From NCBI GenBank assembly GCA_016716065.1, contig JADJXA010000003.1, positions 840,534 through 904,533 on the forward strand: 64,000 nucleotides of DNA, in the 5' to 3' direction. How positions within the stretch are numbered: the stretch's first letter is position 1; the number at the start of each line of letters is the position of its first letter. This document shows, in pieces, positions 49,992 to 58,541 of the stretch. Under the pieces are notes generated by a model, which made no database searches, was not told the DNA's origin, and was given only the letters and a program-made list of their open reading frames with translations. The translations under genes were made by a program, and so were the position numbers. This stretch comes from Candidatus Leptovillus gracilis. GTDB lineage: Bacteria; Chloroflexota; Anaerolineae; Promineifilales; Promineifilaceae.

Positions 49992-51545
49992 ATGGTCCCA
50001 TCCATAACCAGTCCGACGGGTGATCCGTGCAAACGGTTGAAACAAAAGCTCCTGCTGCGTTTGCTGAGATTCAATCTAACGTTTCTTTTGGTCCTGATGA
50101 GCTTCCTGCTGTTGACGACTGCCGACGCCGCAGCGCAAATGAGCGGGAACAGCCCGGCCATTGATGCCTTCATGCAGGAGCGCATGGACAGTCTGAACAT
50201 CCCCGGCGCGGCTTTGGCGGTTGTACGGGAGGGCGAGATTGTCCATCTGGCAGGCTACGGCGTCGCCAACGAAGCGGGCGACCCGGTGACGCCGCAGACG
50301 CCGTTATTGCTGGCTTCACTGAGTAAACCGGTAACGGCCGTTGCCGTCATGCAGCTTGTCGAAGCGGGGCAAATCGAGTTGGACGCGCCCATTCAACAGT
50401 ACCTGCCCTGGCTCCTGCCCGATACACCCATCGCCGTGCGCCAACTGCTGCACCAGACCAGCGGCCTGGATGAAACGCAGGGCTACCGCCGCAACCTGGA
50501 GCCAGACGCCCCCGACGCGCTGGCGGCCAGCATCCGGCAGTTGGCCGATACCGAACTAAACAACCCACCCGGCACGGCGTTTGAATATTCCAACAGCAAT
50601 TACGACATCCTGGGATTACTGATTGAAACAGTGACCGGCCAATCCTATGGCGACTACATTCAGGCCAACATCTTTGGCCCACTGGAGATGAGCAGCTCGT
50701 TCACCTCATTAGAAACGGCCCGCGCCGCCGGGATGAGCAACGCTTTTTACCCTTTTTTGGGGCGGCAAACCAGCTTTGATGATCAGATGCCCTACACGCG
50801 GGCTGTGCAGCCCTCGGCCGGGCTGATTGGCAGCGCGGAAGATATGGCTCATTTTGTGCTGGCGCAGTTGCAAAACGGCCGTTACCAGACCACCCAACTC
50901 CTTTCCCCCGCAAGCGTGGCCGCACTGCACACGCCCGATCCCGCCACCGGCCCGGATGTCCAGTATGCGATGGGCTGGGCCGTCTGGCCGTTTGCCGACG
51001 CCGCCTTGCCCGGCGACGAACCCCCAACCGCCCTCTCGCACGGCGGCGAATGGTTGGGATTCAGCAATCTCATCCTCTTCATTCCTGCATATGATGTGGG
51101 CGTGGTGCTGCTGATGAGCGGCCCTGGCCCTAACAACGGCTCCGCTTTCAGCAACATCGCCTTTGACGTGGCGCTGCTGGCGTTGGGGCTGGAGGCGCAG
51201 CATTATCCGCCGCAAGAAGATTGGCTGACGCAGAATTTACGACCGTTAAGCATTGGCCTCATTTTGCTTTTGCTCATCAGTGGGGTGGCTGCCATTCGAC
51301 GACTACGCGGCGCAGCCTTGACCCGCCGCGCTGGCTGGTTCTTCGTGGCGCTGGCGCTGATTGACCTGGCGCTGGTCGGCTACTTGCTCTTTATCCGCCT
51401 GCCCGCCGCCAAATCCAATGTGCCGCTGACCCTGCGCTTTGAACCCGACCTGGGGCTGCTGCTGCTGGTTATTCTGCTGTTGACGCTCGGATGGGGGTTG
51501 CTTCGTTCATTGTGGGCCGTGTGGCGCTGGCGGGCCAGCAATTGA
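49992..51545 (+). CDS. Beta-lactamase/class C-like serine hydrolase with C-terminal membrane helices
   Basis: 517 residues from ATG 49992 (AAGGA upstream); an in-frame GTG at 49938 is a less likely start. Signal segment LRFNLTFLLVLMSFLLLTTA. Catalytic S-x-x-K as SLSK (109-112), Y-x-N as YSN (199-201), and a late LSHGGEW for the third motif. This is the AmpC/D-peptidase/EstB fold, usually a peptidase or esterase rather than an antibiotic-resistance enzyme. The last ~115 residues form three or four membrane helices (LSIGLILLLLISGVAAIRRL etc.), so the enzyme domain is tethered outside the membrane. Substrate unknown. Confidence 0.85.
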   Translation: MVPSITSPTGDPCKRLKQKLLLRLLRFNLTFLLVLMSFLLLTTADAAAQMSGNSPAIDAFMQERMDSLNIPGAALAVVREGEIVHLAGYGVANEAGDPVTPQTPLLLASLSKPVTAVAVMQLVEAGQIELDAPIQQYLPWLLPDTPIAVRQLLHQTSGLDETQGYRRNLEPDAPDALAASIRQLADTELNNPPGTAFEYSNSNYDILGLLIETVTGQSYGDYIQANIFGPLEMSSSFTSLETARAAGMSNAFYPFLGRQTSFDDQMPYTRAVQPSAGLIGSAEDMAHFVLAQLQNGRYQTTQLLSPASVAALHTPDPATGPDVQYAMGWAVWPFADAALPGDEPPTALSHGGEWLGFSNLILFIPAYDVGVVLLMSGPGPNNGSAFSNIAFDVALLALGLEAQHYPPQEDWLTQNLRPLSIGLILLLLISGVAAIRRLRGAALTRRAGWFFVALALIDLALVGYLLFIRLPAAKSNVPLTLRFEPDLGLLLLVILLLTLGWGLLRSLWAVWRWRASN

Positions 51546-51584
51546 CAGCACTAAAAAACAAGGAGAGATGGTAAACTGTGCCCT

Positions 51585-52673
51585 ATGACTGACCAACTCA
51601 TCACCAATCTGGAACAAGTGACAAATGAATGGCTAACGGCCGTTCTCACCCACAGCGGCGCACTCACTCAGGGCAGCGTGGCCGGGTTTGACATAGCCGA
51701 CGGCCGTGGCAACTGGTCTACCAGCGGCTCGCTGCAATTGCATTACAGCCCGGACGCGCAGGGGGAACGGCCGTCGCGCCTCTTCCTCAAAATGGTGGAC
51801 GCCGATACCGGCGACGGTGAATTTTTTGGTTCGTCCGAAGTGGATTATTACCTGCGCGATTACGTGGACGTGCCGGATGCACCGCTGCTGCGTTGTTACG
51901 ACGGCCGTTACTCCCCCACTATTCATCGCTACCATCTGCTGCTCGAAGACATTTCCGCAACGCATACAATTGCCTGCGATAAACCGCCCACCCTGGCATA
52001 TGGCCTGGCGCTGGCTGAGGCGTTCGCCATTCTGCACGGCCGTTGGTGGGGCGCAGAACGGCTGGCCGAAGCCAACGCCCCGCTGCACGACGCCGCTCAC
52101 ATCCGCCGCTGGGTGGCCATTGGCGAGCCGGGGGTTGAGCATATCGTCGGGCGGGTTGCCAGCGAACTGCAACCCCACTGGCCCGCTGCCATTCGCGACA
52201 TCTTCGCCCACCACCCGCAGGCGATGATCCGCCGCAGCCAGGACGCCAACGGCTTTACCCTCTTTCACGGCGACGCCGGTTGTTACAATATTATGGTGCC
52301 GCGAGAGGGGGAACGGCCATTGTACCTGATAGACCGCCAACCGTTCGACTGGAGCCTGACCACCTGGCTGGGCGTGTACGATCTGGCCTACGCCATTGCC
52401 CTGGAGTGGGATGTGGAAGCACGCCGCCAATGGGAACGGCCTATCTTGCGTCATTACCACGAAACACTCATACAGCGCGGCGTGCAGGGCTACGTCTGGG
52501 AGCAGTTGTGGGACGATTACCGCCTCTGTGTAGCCATGGGCGTTTACATTGCCGTGGAGTATTGTCGCGGCCGGTACAACCCGGAGACGCAGTGGGTCTG
52601 GCTGCCCATGCTGCAAAAAGCGCTCACCGCCTGCGACGATCTTAACAGTGCTGAACTTTGGGCTGGGTTATGA
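51585..52673 (+). CDS. Aminoglycoside-phosphotransferase/choline-kinase-like protein
   Basis: 362 residues. The kinase-like catalytic loop FTLFHGDAGCYNIMV gives His228, Asp230 and Asn235; the metal-binding Asp is Asp250 in LYLIDRQPFDW. That places it with the APH/ChoK/EcKL group, which phosphorylates small molecules. Substrates vary widely and resistance is not implied. A six-codon frame (ATG 51568, MVNCAL) ends in TGA overlapping the ATG of this gene, suggesting coupling; a standard Shine-Dalgarno at normal distance is missing. Confidence 0.75.
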   Translation: MTDQLITNLEQVTNEWLTAVLTHSGALTQGSVAGFDIADGRGNWSTSGSLQLHYSPDAQGERPSRLFLKMVDADTGDGEFFGSSEVDYYLRDYVDVPDAPLLRCYDGRYSPTIHRYHLLLEDISATHTIACDKPPTLAYGLALAEAFAILHGRWWGAERLAEANAPLHDAAHIRRWVAIGEPGVEHIVGRVASELQPHWPAAIRDIFAHHPQAMIRRSQDANGFTLFHGDAGCYNIMVPREGERPLYLIDRQPFDWSLTTWLGVYDLAYAIALEWDVEARRQWERPILRHYHETLIQRGVQGYVWEQLWDDYRLCVAMGVYIAVEYCRGRYNPETQWVWLPMLQKALTACDDLNSAELWAGL

Positions 52674-53039
52674 AATGGGCTGCGCCAACAGATCACGCAG
52701 GGGCATACCGTCCCGCTGTACTTCACGCCACAGCGTATCCCGGTGGGCCATCATGGCCTCCCAGCGCCCTTTTTCATAGAGGTGGGTATTGAACAAAACA
52801 TCGTACTCTAATGAACAATCAGCCGCCACACTTCGCACCAACCAACGGCTATCCGCATTAAGATGACGCAGAACGACAAGTAAATCTATATCTGAATCAG
52901 GGTGGAAATCGCCGCGAGCTTTGGAACCAAACAGAACCATATCAACCAGATTGCGACCTAACATCTCAGACAGGGTCAGGCACAGTTTCAAGATAGCCTG
53001 CTTTTCATTGGTTTGTAAGTGCTCGGGTAAATCAATCAT
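52668..53039 (-). CDS. MNT-type nucleotidyltransferase (antitoxin of a HEPN/MNT pair)
   Basis: 123 residues. MVLFGSKARGDFHPDSDIDL is the pol-beta nucleotidyltransferase motif G-S-x-x-x-G...D-x-D. Members next to HEPN proteins are antitoxins that neutralise, in some cases by AMPylating, the HEPN RNase. Its start overlaps the end of the HEPN gene by eight bases. The tail overlaps the end of the convergent phosphotransferase gene by a few bases. Pairing is convincing, chemistry inferred. Confidence 0.82.
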   Translation of the reverse strand: MIDLPEHLQTNEKQAILKLCLTLSEMLGRNLVDMVLFGSKARGDFHPDSDIDLLVVLRHLNADSRWLVRSVAADCSLEYDVLFNTHLYEKGRWEAMMAHRDTLWREVQRDGMPLRDLLAQPIS

Positions 53040-53442
53040 ATTGAATCCCTGTCTCCTGCAAAGCCCGCTCCATGCGCTCTAGAAAAATGGTGGCGTTTTC
53101 CAGGTGGCGGCTGGCGCTTTCATAATCAAGTGGCTCCAGGTCATAATCACCGGCATGACGTTCATCCATTGCCGCGCCGAAAAAACGGCTAAATTCTGGT
53201 TCGATGAGACCGGTTTTAACAAAGTGTTGGCGAAAGGCGGCGATGACACCGGAATGTTTGCTCCGTTCCAGCCCTTTGCTGGCGAGCAAGGCATTAGCCG
53301 CATAAAAAATGGCATAATAGGCGCGGTTCACCGCTGTTATATAATCTTCATGCGCCAACACCAATTTGCCCGTTGCTATCGCCTGACGGGCATGGGCGAT
53401 GTATTTGCCAATTTTTTCTTGAATTTCCGATCCAACACTCAT
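53032..53442 (-). CDS. HEPN-domain protein (toxin of a HEPN/MNT pair)
   Basis: 136 residues, all helical: KIGKYIAHARQAIATGKLVL, the typical NRAYYAIFYAANALLASKGL, and GLERSKHSGVIAAFRQHFV. This is the UPF0332-type HEPN domain. Its R-x4-6-H active-site motif is not obvious; RSKH is the nearest Arg-His pair. Such proteins are RNases or inactive partners. Encoded upstream of, and overlapping, the MNT gene. Confidence 0.8.
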   Translation of the reverse strand: MSVGSEIQEKIGKYIAHARQAIATGKLVLAHEDYITAVNRAYYAIFYAANALLASKGLERSKHSGVIAAFRQHFVKTGLIEPEFSRFFGAAMDERHAGDYDLEPLDYESASRHLENATIFLERMERALQETGIQYD

Positions 53443-53483
53443 GATGAGCAGATTATACCACGAACAGAAAGGTAGACAGACGC

Positions 53484-56400
53484 ATGAATCTGGTAAAAGC
53501 TGCCCGGAACAAACGCATTGGGAGAATAGCAGTTTTCCATGCCGCGTGGTTTCTGTTTGCCATGATCACGGTAAGCGTATTTGTCGGCGCTTTGCCCTCT
53601 TTTTCACAACTCGTTACTGAAACCTGTGTGGCAAACTGCTCCCCGTTGTCTATTCCCCTCCAAAGGCAAACAATAGACGCGCTGGCTGCTCTGGGCATAC
53701 ATCAGCGCGTTTATGCCGGATACTTAATTTTGCTTTCGCTGAGTCATGCTGTGGTGGCTATCTTATTATGTGGTTTGGTCGTCTGGCGCAAAGGGAGTGA
53801 TTGGCGCGTGTTGTTGACGGCTGGAGCCGGTATCGCTTCCCTGCCGCTGTTGTCACCTGTTTTCTTTACCTTTGCGCTGAGGCATGAACCCTGGCATTTC
53901 CCTTTATCCCTGCTGCGGGGAGTTTCATTTATAGTGGCTGGTTATGCCTTGTTTTTGTTTCCGAACGGCCGTTTTCAGCCACGCTGGACACGCTGGCTAG
54001 CCCATGCTTTTGCCCTGGCAATTGGGTTGTGGTTGTTATTTCCTCACCTGGCGCTCAATCCCGTCTATTATCGTCATGTAGCGGCGCTGTTCCCGGAAAC
54101 AATTATCGCCATTGCCATTATCATTTTGATAGCAACAACGGTTTTACTTAATCGTTATCGTCTGATGCGTAATCAAGAGGAGCGGCAGCAAATTAAATGG
54201 GTCGTGTGGGGCACGGTTATAGCCATGATTGTGCTGCTGTTCCCTTTTGTGCCGCTGTTAGCCTATTTTGGCCTCAATGCCAATTTGCTGGCTGTCTGGT
54301 TTGCCCTGCATCCAGAAGTGGTGGCTATCATGCTGTATCCTATCGCCGTTATCGGGGCAATCTTAACTCATCGCCTATGGGATATTGATAAGCTCATTAA
54401 CCGGACGCTGGTGTATGGCGGGCTGACGGGGTTGATCACGGCCGTTTACCTGCTTATGGTCGGTGGATTAGGGCTGTTGGCGGCGGGGCAGCAGTGGCAG
54501 CTGCTGGGTGTGGTGCTGGCAACGGCCGTCACCGCCATCCTGCTAAAACCCGCACAGAACCAATTGCAAACCTATGTCAATCGTCTCATACCCCTACCGC
54601 CAGTCACGCCAACGGCCGTTCCCCATCCCCCACCCATCAACGATCAACCGTTGGATCTCATCCCGGCGCAATGGCAATCGGCCGTTCGTTTCTTCCTCCT
54701 GATTTTTGCACTGGGCGCGATGGCCCTCTTACTCGGCGCAATTCCCGCCCGGCTGTTGCAACTGCAAACCGTATGTATAGAAGCCGTTTGCCCGGCGATC
54801 ATTCTGGTTCCGGCTGATTTTGCCATCTTGCAGGAATGGGGCGTCTCGGCGTCTGCCTATGCTGTTTTTCACACGGCCGTCGAATTGATCCTGATTGTGC
54901 CGGTGGTTATTTTGTGGGTTGTCATCTTCCGTAACTGTACCCATCGTTGGCTCGGGGTGTTGACTTGCCTGGGGCTTGTATATCTAGGCGTCTCCCTGGG
55001 CAACATTCTTTGGGCCTGGACACAGGAAGCGCAGTGGGTAGCCTTCTTGGGCGATATAGTCAGCGAAATCGGCGCGGCGTCCTTGCTCTTGCTGCTGCTC
55101 TTGTTCCCTAACGGCCGTTTCATCAACCGTTGGACCCGTTATAGCGCCTACCTGCTCCTCTTTGTCATCCTACCCTTTGGCGTCATCAACCTCATCCTCT
55201 CGCCAGGGCTGGATGACAACCTGCCCGACACCATCAACGGGATGGCCTTTTTGCTCTTCATGCTGCTCGGCGCGGCGTCACAGATTGTGCGTTACCGCGC
55301 CTATTCCAATCAGGCGCAAAAACAGCAGACAAAATGGGTGGTCATTGGCGTCACGTCCCTGATGCTCGGCGTTTTGCTGTGGTTTCTTTTGATGGAATTC
55401 TTTCCCCTGTCACCCGGCCTCCCGCGCCTTACCTGGAATCTTTTCGGTGGCACGCTGATGATTTTTCTGGCTGCCTTGTTCCCCGTTTCTCTGGGGCTGG
55501 CTATCTTGCAATACCGGTTGTGGGATATTGATATCCTCATCAATCGCACCCTGGTGTATGGTGGTCTGACCCTGAGCATCGTTGCCATTTATACCCTGGT
55601 CGTGGGGGGCCTGAGCGCCATCCTGCACACGCGCGGCAACTTTGCCATTGCCTTGTTAGCCACCGGCTTCATTGCCGTTTTGTTTCAGCCGCTGCGTGAA
55701 CGGTTGCAGCGCGGCGTCAACCGCTTCATGTTTGGCGAACGGGACGATCCCTACAAGGTATTGTCACAGTTAGGGCGGCAGTTGGGGGAAACGGCCGTTC
55801 CCACCCAAACCCTGCCCGCCATCACCACCACCATCTGCCAAACCCTCAAACTGCCCTACGCCGCCATCGAACTGGTCGCCAACGAGCAACGACAGCCTGC
55901 CGCCAGCAGCGGGGAACGGGGCACGGCCGTTCTCCAGGAGTGGCCGCTGCGTTACCAGGGGGAAATTGTCGGCTGGCTGCAAGCCGCCCCCCGCTCGCCG
56001 GGCGAGCCGTTCACCGCCAAAGAGCAGCAGCTTTTGGGCGACATCGCCGCCCAGGCCGGCGCCGCCGCCTATTCGCTGCGGCTGACCAACGCCCTGCAAA
56101 AATCCCGCGAAAAGCTGGTGCTCACCCGCGAAGAAGAGCGTCGCCGCATCCGCCGCGACCTGCACGATGAGCTTGGCCCGACCCTGGCCAGCCAGACCTT
56201 TGCCATTGACGCCATTTTGGACCTGCTGGAAAACGATCCAACCGAAGCCGCCCGCCTGCTGCGCGGCCTGAAAGCGCAAAACCAGGCCACCGTGACCGAA
56301 ATTCGGCGGCTTGTGCATGAGCTGCGCCCACCCGCCCTGGATGAGTTGGGCTTGGTCGGTGCATTGCAGGCCCACGCCGCGCAGCTAAACAAGCCGCACA

Positions 56401-56753
56401 GCCTGCAAATCCAGATTAGTGCCAGGCCAGAGCCGCTGCCGCCGCTCTCGGCCGCCGTGGAAGTGGCCGCCTACCGCATCGCCCTGGAAGCGATGACCAA
56501 CGCCGCCCGGCACGCCCAGGCGCACAACTGCGCCGTCCACCTGCAAGCGGAGGATACGCACCTCACGCTCACGGTTGGTGATGATGGCCGGGGGCTGGCG
56601 CCAAACGGCCGTACCGGCGTCGGTTTCCATTCGATGCGCGAGCGGGCAGAGGAGCTGGGCGGCCGGCTGAGCATTGAATCTGGCGAAAAGGAGGGGGTGT
56701 GGGTAACGGCCGTTCTCCCTCTATCTTCCCAAAGCGAGGCTGATGGCGCATGA
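53484..56753 (+). CDS. Large membrane sensor histidine kinase (NarX/DesK type) with duplicated sensor module
   Basis: 1089 residues. The first ~760 residues are two tandem copies of one membrane module. Both contain LF(L)FPNGRF...RWTR, a QQ(I/T)KWVV segment and HRLWDID/YRLWDID followed by INRTLVYGGLT. Each copy also carries an extracytoplasmic Cys pair (Cys48/Cys52 and Cys431/Cys436). A GAF-like domain follows (about 770-870). Then HisKA_3 with the phosphorylated His894 in RRIRRDLHDELGPTL, and a HATPase with ALEAMTNAARHAQAHNCA and LTVGDDGRGL. It should autophosphorylate and pass phosphate to the response regulator at 57250-57903. The signal is unknown; the Cys pairs point to redox or metal sensing. 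Confidence 0.9.
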   Translation: MNLVKAARNKRIGRIAVFHAAWFLFAMITVSVFVGALPSFSQLVTETCVANCSPLSIPLQRQTIDALAALGIHQRVYAGYLILLSLSHAVVAILLCGLVVWRKGSDWRVLLTAGAGIASLPLLSPVFFTFALRHEPWHFPLSLLRGVSFIVAGYALFLFPNGRFQPRWTRWLAHAFALAIGLWLLFPHLALNPVYYRHVAALFPETIIAIAIIILIATTVLLNRYRLMRNQEERQQIKWVVWGTVIAMIVLLFPFVPLLAYFGLNANLLAVWFALHPEVVAIMLYPIAVIGAILTHRLWDIDKLINRTLVYGGLTGLITAVYLLMVGGLGLLAAGQQWQLLGVVLATAVTAILLKPAQNQLQTYVNRLIPLPPVTPTAVPHPPPINDQPLDLIPAQWQSAVRFFLLIFALGAMALLLGAIPARLLQLQTVCIEAVCPAIILVPADFAILQEWGVSASAYAVFHTAVELILIVPVVILWVVIFRNCTHRWLGVLTCLGLVYLGVSLGNILWAWTQEAQWVAFLGDIVSEIGAASLLLLLLLFPNGRFINRWTRYSAYLLLFVILPFGVINLILSPGLDDNLPDTINGMAFLLFMLLGAASQIVRYRAYSNQAQKQQTKWVVIGVTSLMLGVLLWFLLMEFFPLSPGLPRLTWNLFGGTLMIFLAALFPVSLGLAILQYRLWDIDILINRTLVYGGLTLSIVAIYTLVVGGLSAILHTRGNFAIALLATGFIAVLFQPLRERLQRGVNRFMFGERDDPYKVLSQLGRQLGETAVPTQTLPAITTTICQTLKLPYAAIELVANEQRQPAASSGERGTAVLQEWPLRYQGEIVGWLQAAPRSPGEPFTAKEQQLLGDIAAQAGAAAYSLRLTNALQKSREKLVLTREEERRRIRRDLHDELGPTLASQTFAIDAILDLLENDPTEAARLLRGLKAQNQATVTEIRRLVHELRPPALDELGLVGALQAHAAQLNKPHSLQIQISARPEPLPPLSAAVEVAAYRIALEAMTNAARHAQAHNCAVHLQAEDTHLTLTVGDDGRGLAPNGRTGVGFHSMRERAEELGGRLSIESGEKEGVWVTAVLPLSSQSEADGA

Positions 56754-57253
56754 AAATCACGCCCACCACCGTCCTCGACTTCAAAGTCGCCCAACCTGAT
56801 GATCTGCCTCTGGTCATGGAAATTTTGGCTGAGGCCGCTGCCTGGCTCAAAGGGAAAGGCATCAACCAGTGGGCCTCGCCACCCAACGAACATTGGCAGC
56901 GGCGCATGGCTGAAGCCATCCAGCGAGAGGAAGTGCACACCGTGGGCATCGCCCAAAACCGCTTTGGCATTGTGCGCTTCACCTGGGCTGATCCTTACTG
57001 GCCCGACGACAATCTGGCTGGTTACGTGCATTCGATAGCCGTGCGCAGCGACATGCATGGGCAACATCTGGGCGGCCTGATTTTGTTCTGGGCGATGATG
57101 AAAACAAGGCAAGCGGAGCGACAATTTCTGCGGTTGGACTGTTTGGCGAGGAACGGCCGTCTGCGCCGTTACTACGATGATCAGGGTTTCAGCTACCAGG
57201 GCGAGGTGATTGACCATGATTACGTCGCCGCCCTGTACGAGAGGCCCGTATGA
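56750..57253 (+). CDS. GNAT-family N-acetyltransferase between kinase and response regulator
   Basis: 167 residues, ATG overlapping the kinase TGA (ATGA at 56750). The acetyl-CoA motif SIAVRSDMHGQHLGGLILFW shows the R-x-x-x-x-G-x-G/A pattern; FLRLDCLARNGRLRRYYDDQ is the end of the GNAT fold. Its stop in turn overlaps the start of the response-regulator gene. Being locked into the two-component operon, it may acetylate a component or signal molecule of the same pathway, or have been inserted by chance. Substrate unknown. Confidence 0.85.
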   Translation: MKITPTTVLDFKVAQPDDLPLVMEILAEAAAWLKGKGINQWASPPNEHWQRRMAEAIQREEVHTVGIAQNRFGIVRFTWADPYWPDDNLAGYVHSIAVRSDMHGQHLGGLILFWAMMKTRQAERQFLRLDCLARNGRLRRYYDDQGFSYQGEVIDHDYVAALYERPV

Positions 57254-57903
57254 GCAAACAACCGATTCGCATTCTCGTTGTGGATGATCACAAACTATTT
57301 CGGGAAGGATTGACTGCCCTGCTGAACGCCGCCCCGGAAACGGCCGTTGTTGGCGAAGCGGCTACCGGCCAGGAAGCCATCACCCAGGCGGCTGCCGTGA
57401 CGCCCGACGTGATCCTCATGGACATCCAGATGCCGGACATGAACGGCATCGAAGCCACGCGCCTCATTTTGGCCGACCAGCCCAACGTGGGCGTGATCAT
57501 GCTGACCATGCTGGAAGATGACGACTCCCTGTTTGCCGCCATGTGCGTCGGGGCGCGGGGTTATATTTTGAAGGGAGCGGATAGGGCGGAGGTGTTGCGG
57601 ACGGTAACGGCCGTTGCCGAGGGTCAGGCGCTCTTTGGTCCAGCGATTGCTGGCCGGTTGACAACCTTTTTTCAGCGCGGGAGCGGTTCGGAAACGGCCG
57701 TGACGCCTTTCCCCGATCTCACCGACCGCGAGCGGGAGCTGCTGCGGCTGATTGCCCAGGGACTGAGTAACAACGATATCGCCGCCCGGCTAAACATTTC
57801 CGGCAAAACGGTCAGCAACCATATCTCCAATATCTTCAACAAACTACAGGTCGCCGACCGCGCCCAGGCCATGATCCGCGCCAGGGAGGCCGGGTTAAAG
57901 TGA
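57250..57903 (+). CDS. NarL/FixJ-family response regulator
   Basis: 217 residues. Receiver domain with acidic pocket Asp12-Asp13, phosphorylated Asp58 (VILMDIQMPDMNGIEATRL) and the switch Lys in YILKGADRAE. The C-terminal LuxR helix-turn-helix reads LTDRERELLRLIAQGLSNND, then IAARLNISGKTVSNHISNIF. It is the cognate partner of the histidine kinase two genes upstream (ATGA overlaps throughout). Once phosphorylated it would bind DNA as a dimer; targets unknown. Confidence 0.92.
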   Translation: MSKQPIRILVVDDHKLFREGLTALLNAAPETAVVGEAATGQEAITQAAAVTPDVILMDIQMPDMNGIEATRLILADQPNVGVIMLTMLEDDDSLFAAMCVGARGYILKGADRAEVLRTVTAVAEGQALFGPAIAGRLTTFFQRGSGSETAVTPFPDLTDRERELLRLIAQGLSNNDIAARLNISGKTVSNHISNIFNKLQVADRAQAMIRAREAGLK

Positions 57904-58034
57904 ATGGCGAACGATCTGGATCCGCCTTTACCCAGGTTGTTGTGTCCGAACTGACGGCTTTGCCAGGCATGCCCGACTACATGGCCGATGCCGCTGAACT
58001 GCGAGCGGGCGATTTATTGGAACGTACCTTGTAG
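57900..58034 (+). CDS. Possible 44-residue frame after the response regulator
   Basis: GTG 57900 overlaps the response-regulator TGA and the frame reads FTQVVVSELTALPGMPDYMA to a stop at 58034. It could be a remnant of a fourth operon gene or chance. No family recognised. Confidence 0.25.
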   Translation: MNGERSGSAFTQVVVSELTALPGMPDYMADAAELRAGDLLERTL

Positions 58035-58039
58035 GGGCG

Positions 58040-58530
58040 TTATGCAATAATACCCTTTATCCATTGCCGAACGCTGTCTACACTACAGTGACCTAATTCT
58101 GCAAAAATAGCGGCGCTTTCCCGCGCACAGCGAATGGATTGCTCATGATGAGTAGACAAAGAGACTCGCGCCAGCCCAAACAGCGCCGCTGCCTTTTGTT
58201 CCGGCGCGTTTAGGGTGTTTGCCGTCTCCAGAGCTATCGTAAAATCCTGGCGCGCCGTAGCATCCTTCCCTGTTTTCAAATACATTTCTCCCCGGTAAAG
58301 ATGCGCGGTCGCCGCTAACCAGACCAAATCCGCTGCCCGCCAATCCCCTTGTTTATAAACCACGTTGCCTAAAGTCAGGAATAGGGCTGCGCTGCGTTCA
58401 GAGGTTGATTTGTTGCACATACGTTGCCGCTTCCAATAAATAGGTTTTGGCCTGATCATAATCGCCATAATACCTCCCGGCTACACTGTCCAGGGCAATC
58501 AAGAATTTAGATATCAGGTTCGGGCATGGT
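58040..58530 (-). pseudogene. C-terminal remnant of a TPR-type regulator
   Basis: The minus strand reads ISKFLIALDSVAGRYYGDYD and then QAKTYLLEAATYVQQINL in one frame, followed after a frameshift by ERSAALFLTLGNVVYKQGDW and further TPR-like helices to a stop at 58040. This is the end of a TPR/STAND-type protein. Its upstream part is missing: the IS at 58542 starts 12 bases away, and nothing matching lies on the far side. Truncation by the IS or by an earlier deletion is likely. Confidence 0.6.
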
Positions 58531-58541
58531 TCAAAAACCCA

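Noticed and set aside
51585..52673. Aminoglycoside-resistance enzyme
   Set aside because: Only the general kinase motifs are shared; the metal-binding motif is LIDRQ and no resistance context is present.
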